This document shows, piece after piece, positions 57,948-64,000 of a stretch of 64,000 bases of DNA (positions are counted from its first letter, which is position 1; each line of letters opens with the position of its first letter). Below the pieces are notes generated by a model. It ran no database searches. It was not told the DNA's origin and worked only from the letters and a program-made list of their open reading frames with translations. Both the position numbers and the translations under genes were made by a program. The stretch comes from Jaapia argillacea MUCL 33604 (lineage: Eukaryota > Basidiomycota > Agaricomycetes > Jaapiales > Jaapiaceae): contig KL197723.1 of assembly GCA_000697665.1 (NCBI GenBank), forward strand, positions 620,498 to 684,497, given 5' to 3'.

Positions 57948-59713
57948 TTGGCCAAGAGCATGGTAACGTTGTCCACTCGCCCGAGATACGCTTCTGACTG
58001 ATCCCTCTTTCCTTTTGCACTATAGAGTCCAGCCACCGGGACTTATCCTAACGAGCTTTCTTGGATTTCGGTGTTCATTTCTCTCCATGACTTACGAAAG
58101 GGCTGCGCCCTTGTCCATACCCCTGTATTCCCTCATATCTGATACTCCGTGCCATCCACTTTCTAATTTGTATACGTAGTCGCTCTGCTCCCATTCGCCG
58201 CCGGACCTGACTATGCTCGCCTTTGTTTGACACTCCCATGTACATCCTATTGTCTCTGCTATGTGAACTTCACGACGGAGCTTTCTCCCTGGACATATTT
58301 GTCAGTTATCAGGCATCAGTGTGGTTTTCACGAAACGTCGGACAAAAGCGTGTTAGAGAGCAAATCAATCCGACCCGATTACGACCAATATCATTTGGCA
58401 CTGCAAGCTAATCCACCCACAAAAAGATAGGTAAACCCAACGACGACCCATCCATGCTCGATAAAAAAACTTGACCAACAGTCTCGCCGTTCAGAAACTA
58501 GAGGTGCACAAGTAGCATTGAACCTTGTTCGGTTGCCATGTCGACGAAAGGGTAGATTCGCGACAAGAGGCGGTTGGTACGAGCCTTAGCGCTTCCGAGT
58601 ATTTGCAGCAGATTCTGCAAGTCGGGTCATTCACGGCGGGGATAGAGTATCCAAGAAGTGGATGGTATATGCGCACACGCTGAAGTTGAACAGTGACCGT
58701 TGAAAGATATCATACTCACGCTGCAGATGACGATCAAAAAGCCATACTAGATTCACAATCAGCACCGGAAAGACGAGAGGAAGATAATAATAGTCACGAA
58801 CCGTCATAAAAGAGCTTGCTGACGAAAGTAAGGCAGTGCACATTGGGTATCAGCTCCCAGAGCCGTCGATTCCCCTCATGATCATCAACTACCAGCGGAT
58901 GAGAACGGGATAGAACAGACGGTAGCTTGACACGTACATTGAATTATGGTGGAGCCTTACATACGACCTGAAAAGACTCAGCACAGCACGCCCCCGATAA
59001 TGCCCCGTGACAGGACCACAATTCATCTCCGCGATTCTCCACATCTGATCAGCGCGAAGAGCCAAACGGTAACGACCTGAAGTGTCCGTTGAAGTTGGTG
59101 GAGGGCCCAAGCCCATCGCAACACGACGTGTCGAAAGGGGGTCAACTTGTCTTGGCGAAAACTCAGGTGAGACAACGCTTGCAGATAATGACATATTGCG
59201 ACTAAGGAGGCGTAGGATGGCCAAAACGCCTACGGTACAGCCATGTAAGAGCAATATCATGAGCGTTTAGTAAAGGATCTGGAAGTGAGATGCAGCACAC
59301 TGAGAGGGTGGGGCGCCAGTGACAATCGGTTGTCACCTTGTAAAATAAGTAGTGGGTTCAAGGGGTTCGCCAACTCGCTGACAACAAGATGTAGAGTTCT
59401 TGAGGCTGATTTAGTTTGATGTGTCCGTCGATTCGTTTGCTCGCGAGAAACCCTCTAGTGAGAGTCTGATGTACTAAAGCAGAACTGATTCGCTGTTATC
59501 GTCGCGGGATGGTTCTCTGTCAGTCGGGATTACAAGCTTTCAGTCATGATGATATCTACGCACCGAGTGTCGAGAACTTCACCTATCGATGAGCCATTGA
59601 TTGCGCATGGAGGGCTAAAATCGTCACCATAACCTGCTGCACCTTCAAATTCGCAGTAACTTCTTCTCCGAGGCACCTCTCTGCACAGTTTATGTAAGTC
59701 AGATGGTTGACTA
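57948..59713. other. gene-poor region with a weak minus-strand trace
   Basis: No complete gene. On the minus strand, 58800-58900 reads VDDHEGNRRLWELIPNVHCL, and 58631-58843 contains a hydrophobic DYYYLPLVFPVLIVNLVWLF segment; 58889-59260 is open for 123 codons. These could be pieces of one decayed membrane-protein gene, but no coherent splicing was found. Confidence 0.35.
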
Positions 59714-59715
59714 TA

Positions 59716-59873
59716 CAGTAGACTGTCTCATAATGCATAGCGTCGGTTCCCCCGTTTTCTTATGCATTATCATGCATTATGCATTATGAGGTATGCATTT
59801 GGCTGGCAGATGGCATTTGGTTCCTGCTCAGTCCTATGCATTATGACCTCATGCATTATGAGATAGTCTACTG
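59716..59873. mobile_element. Tc1/mariner-type MITE
   Basis: A 158 bp element bounded by inverted repeats that begin CAGTAGACT and match over about 23-24 bases with a single mismatch (CAGTAGACTG... on the left, CAGTAGACTA... on the right). It is flanked by TA on both sides (59714-59715 and 59874-59875), the target duplication of Tc1/mariner transposons. The interior is AT-rich and carries ATGCATTAT several times in both orientations. It contains no gene, so it is a non-autonomous miniature element needing a transposase from elsewhere. Confidence 0.8.
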
Positions 59874-59875
59874 TA

Positions 59876-60329
59876 GCAGCAAGTCGGGCGCCGTTTTGCT
59901 GTCTCAACCCTCACCACGCCAGCGAAGGTTACGGATGTCGACAGTTTGGGTACTTGGATTGGGTCTCCATGCCAGCGAGTCCACTCGATTCTTCACTAAT
60001 GCCCTTGGAGGGAAGCGCCACGAGGCTCCGAAGCGCAAGGCGAAGCAGCTGCCAGTGGCGAAGCAAGCAGGTGATGTAGCCAAGACTTCATTTAGAGTTT
60101 GATCAACCTCCCATTGTGGCTGTGTCCACCCTCGGCAACAACGATGTCGTCAAAGCCCAGTCCAATCCCTCACATTTGCCAAAACCTTCTCCATCCTCCT
60201 CATCCTCTCAACAAACGCCGCCCATATTTCCCTCACACCACCATGACCCTCACACCCACCACCACTACTATCGTTGTCCCCCTTAATGCAAACGTGACCA
60301 TTACTTCGTGCAAGATTCGTTTCTGGGGC
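59876..60329. other. intergenic with proline/serine/histidine-rich frame
   Basis: No recognised gene. One plus-strand frame at 60118-60285 reads KPSPSSSSSQQTPPIFP then HHHDPHTHHHYY before a stop; it is low-complexity and could be the first exon of the gene whose later part survives only as the remnant at 60340-60420. Confidence 0.35.
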
Positions 60330-60711
60330 TTCTGCCAATTCCACTGGAACGTTCGGAAGTCCTCCGAATCACCGAATCCTGAGCCAAGTACCTTCAATCT
60401 CAGTCCTAGCACTTCCTTACTTTTATTCTGCAGCAATCCAGTTCGATGTAGACCAAATGATATACAAACTGCCCTACTCCTCCTAAGGAGAGGGACGACT
60501 GATACGGGGTGACACCCATACTCGCAGCTTGTGACGCGTCGTCGACCGCTCTGCTTGGGACCATCCACCCTCACCAAGCAAAGAACCTTTCCCCCGAACG
60601 AAGCGACCAACCAGCAATCGCCGTCGCTCTTCTAGGCTCCAGAGAACGCCAGGGGGTCTCTATGATGATGACCCAAGCCCGCTAGATGACATCCTCCTTG
60701 AATATCGCATC

Positions 60712-62188
60712 CTAGGACCGCGAGGTAAAGGGTTTGTGGTTCCCGCCAGGACGATATCCATGTTTCACATTATCGATCCCTGGAGGCGGACGAATTGGGG
60801 AAGAAGCCGCTGCTGCGACAAGGACATCTGAATCTTCGAATTCATCCTCCGAGTCCGCTTCCACTTCGTTATCCTGGTAATCTGAGAAGTTTGTTGAGGA
60901 TACTGACTTCCACGTGAGATCTCTTGTATGGGACATACCTTCGCGATGACGTGGATGTCTCTCAGCAGTCTTGACGAGTGCTGTTTGAAGCTGTCGCATA
61001 AATTCATCCCTGAAGTCCACGCACTTTCTCGCCAATGAGTTAAGGTGGGCGTGGTGTCGAGAGTCGATATGGCCTGAAAATGAAATCAGTGACATACTTA
61101 CAAAGATGAAAGTAGCTAAGGACGTGCCAATCAAGCCCCTGTCGGCGTAGTTGTGAACAAACTTGACGCACTCCAGTGCGTGTTCAGCCATACTCTTGGT
61201 AACATCCTTCACCAATACCACTCGAATACCCGTCATATCCCTCGACCATTCAAACAATGGAGACATTGCGTCCAAGAGCCTTTCGACCTGTTCGTCATGT
61301 TGAGCTTGGTTCTCGAGCAACTACATACACCAAGGCCGCACCCGTGAGTTAGTCCAACAAAATATGGTGAGGAGAGAGAGGCTTACTCTAGATGTTGATG
61401 CCATGAGGTTACAAGCCATCTTAAGTGGGATATGAACCTGGCAAAGCCTCAACGTCAAATCCTAGGGAAACGACAGAATGAACTCACGTCGCCGATCTTC
61501 TCAAAAGCGCAAGCGAAGACTTCCATTCGTTGAGAAACGAGACGCACAGGTACCAAAATGGACCTGGAGTGCGACTGGACGAGACCGTATGCGCCGGGAA
61601 TACCCTGGGCTGTCGAACCACCGCCACCACCAAACTGTGCGCCAACTCTTATATCAGAGATGCAGCACTTAACAACTCCTCGACTACTCAAATGTGTGAA
61701 TTTCTCCAACGTTCTCGTGATTCCTATCAATGAAACCACGAGTACTCAGGTTAGGTTACAAATCTATCATTGCCAGTGGGTACTTACGGCGATTGACCGA
61801 GACAGATCCCATAAGCTCGTGATAAGTAATAATCATCCTTCCGATCTCTCTTTCGAGAGCCCGACCTCGGTTAACGACGAAGACCTTGATAACCTGACCT
61901 TCACCGACAATCCTAGTCCGATGACGTCATGTCAACTAAGGTACAATCAGGTAGCCGAACGAAGGAAATGACTAACAAAGACCAAGACTGTCCCTCCCAA
62001 GAGGGGTTCTGCCCTTCTCGAAGAGAAGAGCGTTGTTGTTCGTGCCCGTTAACCTCGAAAACAACAAAGGAGTTGAGAGTCCGACTACCAGTTGGAGCTT
62101 TGAGTGATTCGATTGAGAAGTCTAGCACGCTAATTGAGGTGGATGATCGAACTGCGTTGGGTGATGGACAAACCGCTGATGGTAACAT
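60712..62188 (-). CDS. C2-like domain protein with helical C-terminal part, copy B
   Basis: Start ATG at 62188 (MLPSAVCPSPNAVRSSTS), intact here and lost in copy A. The exons give SISVLDFSIESLKAP, LNSFVVFEVNGHEQQRSSLREGQNPSW, a following intron, GEGQVIKVFVVNRGRALEREIGRMIITYHEL, then after another intron LSSRGVVKCCISDIRVGAQFGGGGG, MEVFACAFEKIGD and LTLRLCQVHIPLKMACNLMASTSR. The helical part starts LLENQAQHDEQVERLLDAMSPLFEWSRDM and includes HALECVKFVHNYADRGLIGTSL. The tail is acidic (EVEADSEDEFEDSD), then RPPPGIDNVKHGYRPGG, ending at 60712. This fits a C2 domain followed by the linker helices that precede NACHT in mushroom NLR-type proteins, but with no nucleotide-binding domain. It is the better preserved copy. 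Function is unknown, and the NLR link is inference. Confidence 0.55.
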
Positions 62189-62615
62189 TTAGATAATGAC
62201 TCCTTGGTTGAGGGCCAGAATCAGCGACGAGTCGACGCTGGTCAAGTGTGATGTACGTACTGTGACATGGCGAAGAAGGGATACTGAAAGACAGCTGCAA
62301 GTTACGAGGCCTGACCAACTCCAAGATATGGTCCCAAAGCGACACTGCAGCCTATATGCGGAGAAGAAATCTCCGAGTCATATGGCGCTGATCACATCGT
62401 GGCAGCGAAATAGATGCTGTGAGTTGCATATCAAATCTGTACATAGCGTTGGGAAGGAAGGTTATACCGTTGCGCGGGAGGAATGGACGTCAAGGGTAGT
62501 CTCGCAAGCCAGGACCTTGTAGGGTGGGTATCTCCCGGTCGCGTGGATGAAGCCCAGCAGAGAATGAAGCGGGAGTGAAAAACCGGGAGATGCCGCACCC
62601 TACAAGGTCTGGTCC

Positions 62616-62645
62616 TTTTCGTCGCGTTTGCCCTGGGTCAGTGAC
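62616..62645 (+). repeat. subterminal inverted repeat, left arm
   Basis: Pairs with 63172-63201 on the opposite strand with about three mismatches over 30 bases; the core CGTCGCGTTTGCCCTGG is perfect. Part of the foldback-like element. Confidence 0.8.
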
Positions 62646-63171
62646 AGCAGGTGATTAGTGACGTCGATGTACCTTGTTGACGAAGGTTTACTCTTTGTTG
62701 ATTGTCCTCACCTCTGGGTTCGAGTTGTCTATTCCGGAAGTCTCCCTGCTTTTATGGCCATGCCTTCCATTTTCTTATCACACGAGGAGGTTCGCAAGCG
62801 CTCGTACAACAACCTCGCAAATGCACGACTGAATGCCGCTGAGGAGCCCAACAAATATAACTCTGTGGCCACCCGCAAGCTGATGTCTGACCTGTGCCAT
62901 CAGCAAACACAGAAGCGGCCATACGACTGGCAACTGTCTTGTTCGGCCGTAGTGTACCTCTCGCTTGCAGTGAAGTTCATCTTCATCACCTTGGTCAGGC
63001 TCAGCAGAGGAGACAGTCCATTCGCTGTCGGAACTATCTGAGGGATCCCAATCGGGGGTGTACTCGTCGTCAGAGTCAAAAAGATTCGTATAATCCACGG
63101 GCTGTAGCATACAGGAATATCGAGGGGGAAATGGGGGAAATTGCGCGTACAGTCACGGAAAGATCACAGTT

Positions 63172-63201
63172 GTGACTGATCCAGGGCAAACGCGACGAAA
63201 C
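63172..63201 (-). repeat. subterminal inverted repeat, right arm
   Basis: Partner of 62616-62645; core CCAGGGCAAACGCGACG. It lies just inside the right terminal hairpin of the element. Confidence 0.8.
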
Positions 63202-63495
63202 TCACCAGACCCTCCACAACTCGGGTTCTCCCGAGTTTTCAACTCCGCTCACGTGGAGGGTCTGGTCCGCGAGACTACGTCAAGGGATGAAACGTGTTTT
63301 TCGCATTTTGGCGTTGGCAAATAGGCGAAGACTCTCACTCCACCAAAAACGATGAGGGGAGGTCATGACATTCACACCTAGGAGACGATGAAATGTCAAT
63401 CTCGAGAGTGATAGAGTTGCGAACCTTGTTTTTGCGTTGCCGGATCCTCGAGGTACGATGGGGCGGGATCGATGGGATCGATAAATTCCCGCTAC

Positions 63496-64000
63496 TTTAG
63501 TAGTGGGTCTTGTACCGTCGTATACTTTACAGGCGCTCTGCCAGATTTTCGCTCGATTACAAAGCTGAGACATGTCTTTTGTCTGAGCTCCAAAACTCAT
63601 GGGTGTTTCCGTGGACATCCTCATCCGTGCTCACCTACTACCATCCCCTCATCTCTGCCCATATCAAATCTAATATCCCTCCGTGGATCCTATCTATCTC
63701 ATGGCGTCGACATCCTCCTCGACATACGGCAGCCCCAATCCTTGTTGTCGTCAGCTTTGCCCACAGCCACAATATTCCCTCGTCCAATCTCCTCGGGTGC
63801 AGTCATTAATTTCCTTTGCCTCGGGTCCCATCGTTGTTTACACACTGGAAGGCATTTATCAGTCAACCTTTCCCCTTTCCGTGACTCAATGACGAGGAGC
63901 CGACATCCTTTTGGGACGTGACTGGTTTGATTCGTGTCAGTCGGGTCTCATACTTCATCGTAGTTCGTGTAGGTCGAACTGCCGTTGTGGTATACTATTT
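63496..64000. other. right edge, possible gene start
   Basis: After the duplication ends, the plus strand has several overlapping frames. One, from ATG 63701, reads MASTSSSTYGSPNPCCRQL and, after a Ser/Gln-rich stretch, SGPIVVYTLEGIYQ, stopping at about 63892. It could be a first exon of a gene continuing beyond the window, but it is not recognised. The remainder shows nothing definite. Confidence 0.3.

Larger units (their letters stand above)
62496..63278. mobile_element. 783 bp inverted-repeat (foldback-like) DNA transposon
   Basis: Present in copy B and absent at the matching place in copy A. The ends are inverted: GTAGTCTCGC at the left and its complement at the right, then imperfect similarity for about ten more bases. 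GTCAAGG directly flanks both sides (62489-62495 and 63279-63285), and depending on where the end is drawn the duplication can be read as 7 to 9 bp. Each end holds its own hairpin (about 62508-62615 and 63205-63266), and inside these lies a further near-perfect 30 bp inverted pair (62616-62645 and 63172-63201). The interior has a plus-strand frame, 62658-63041, with ATRKLMSDLCHQQTQKRPYDWQL, vaguely like the entry to a RecQ-type helicase, but no complete transposase. It is probably non-autonomous. Confidence 0.78.
60330..63495. repeat. segmental duplication, copy B
   Basis: Colinear with 51604-53825, preceded by a short F-box remnant (60340-60420) matching 50690-50765. Two structural differences are visible: copy B lacks about 800 bp between that remnant and the shared GACCAAATGATATACAAAC sequence, and it carries a 783 bp insertion at 62496-63278. 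Confidence 0.8.

Noticed and set aside
1-64000. CRISPR arrays, rRNA operons or bacterial-type operons
   Set aside because: No regularly spaced repeats or rRNA sequence; spliced genes show this is a fungal nuclear region.

Overview
The window is nuclear DNA of a filamentous basidiomycete, most likely an Agaricomycete. Genes are split by many 50-70 bp GT-AG introns. Families typical of mushrooms recur: DUF6533-type seven-helix proteins, F-box and F-box/LRR expansions, TKL kinases and C2-type modules. Conserved eukaryotic single-copy genes lie between them. Intron positions were inferred from reading frame and splice consensus only.

Layout: 854-4492 (+) SF1 helicase; 4944-6843 (+) DUF6533-like membrane protein; 7111-12162 three F-box paralogs (one decayed, then a divergent pair); 12604-13974 (-) Arf-like GTPase; 14502-16197 (-) F-box protein; 16414-17047 (+) QCR6; 17480-19049 (-) F-box/LRR protein; 19231-19671 (-) small unknown gene; 19876-23906 (+) exosome nuclease DIS3/RRP44; 23994-26001 (-) WRAP53/TCAB1-like WD40 protein; 26448-27160 (-) GPI-type secreted protein; 28642-34646 three more paralogs of the same F-box family, two of them broken; 35991-39413 (+) Kelch-kinase fusion; 39613-41681 (-) lariat debranching enzyme DBR1; 42007-45447 (-) dynamin; 45930-46972 (-) membrane protein; 48260-49531 (-) F-box/LRR protein; 49970-51334 (+) F-box pseudogene; 51859-53330 (-) C2-like gene copy A; 56413-57947 (+) membrane protein with an in-frame stop; 59716-59873 a MITE; 60330-63495 copy B of the C2-like region, split by a 783 bp inverted-repeat element.

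Two modes of evolution are visible. The housekeeping genes (QCR6, DIS3, DBR1, WRAP53-like) have intact frames and coherent splice sites. The F-box family (six copies) and the C2-like segmental duplication are turning over, with tandem copies, frameshifts, nonsense changes, an internal inversion and transposon insertions. RNA processing is well represented: DIS3 (3'-5' decay and processing), DBR1 (lariat turnover), a WRAP53 homolog (small Cajal-body RNA binding elsewhere) and a UPF1/DNA2-like helicase.

The most unusual observations are two consecutive ultra-short exons (2 and 4 nt) needed to rebuild QCR6, the Kelch-kinase fusion, a roughly 170 bp inversion inside one F-box gene, a GC-AG intron in DIS3, and the hairpin-ended element at 62496-63278. 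The long gene-poor tail after about 53.3 kb holds mostly duplicated or decayed sequence and transposon-related features.
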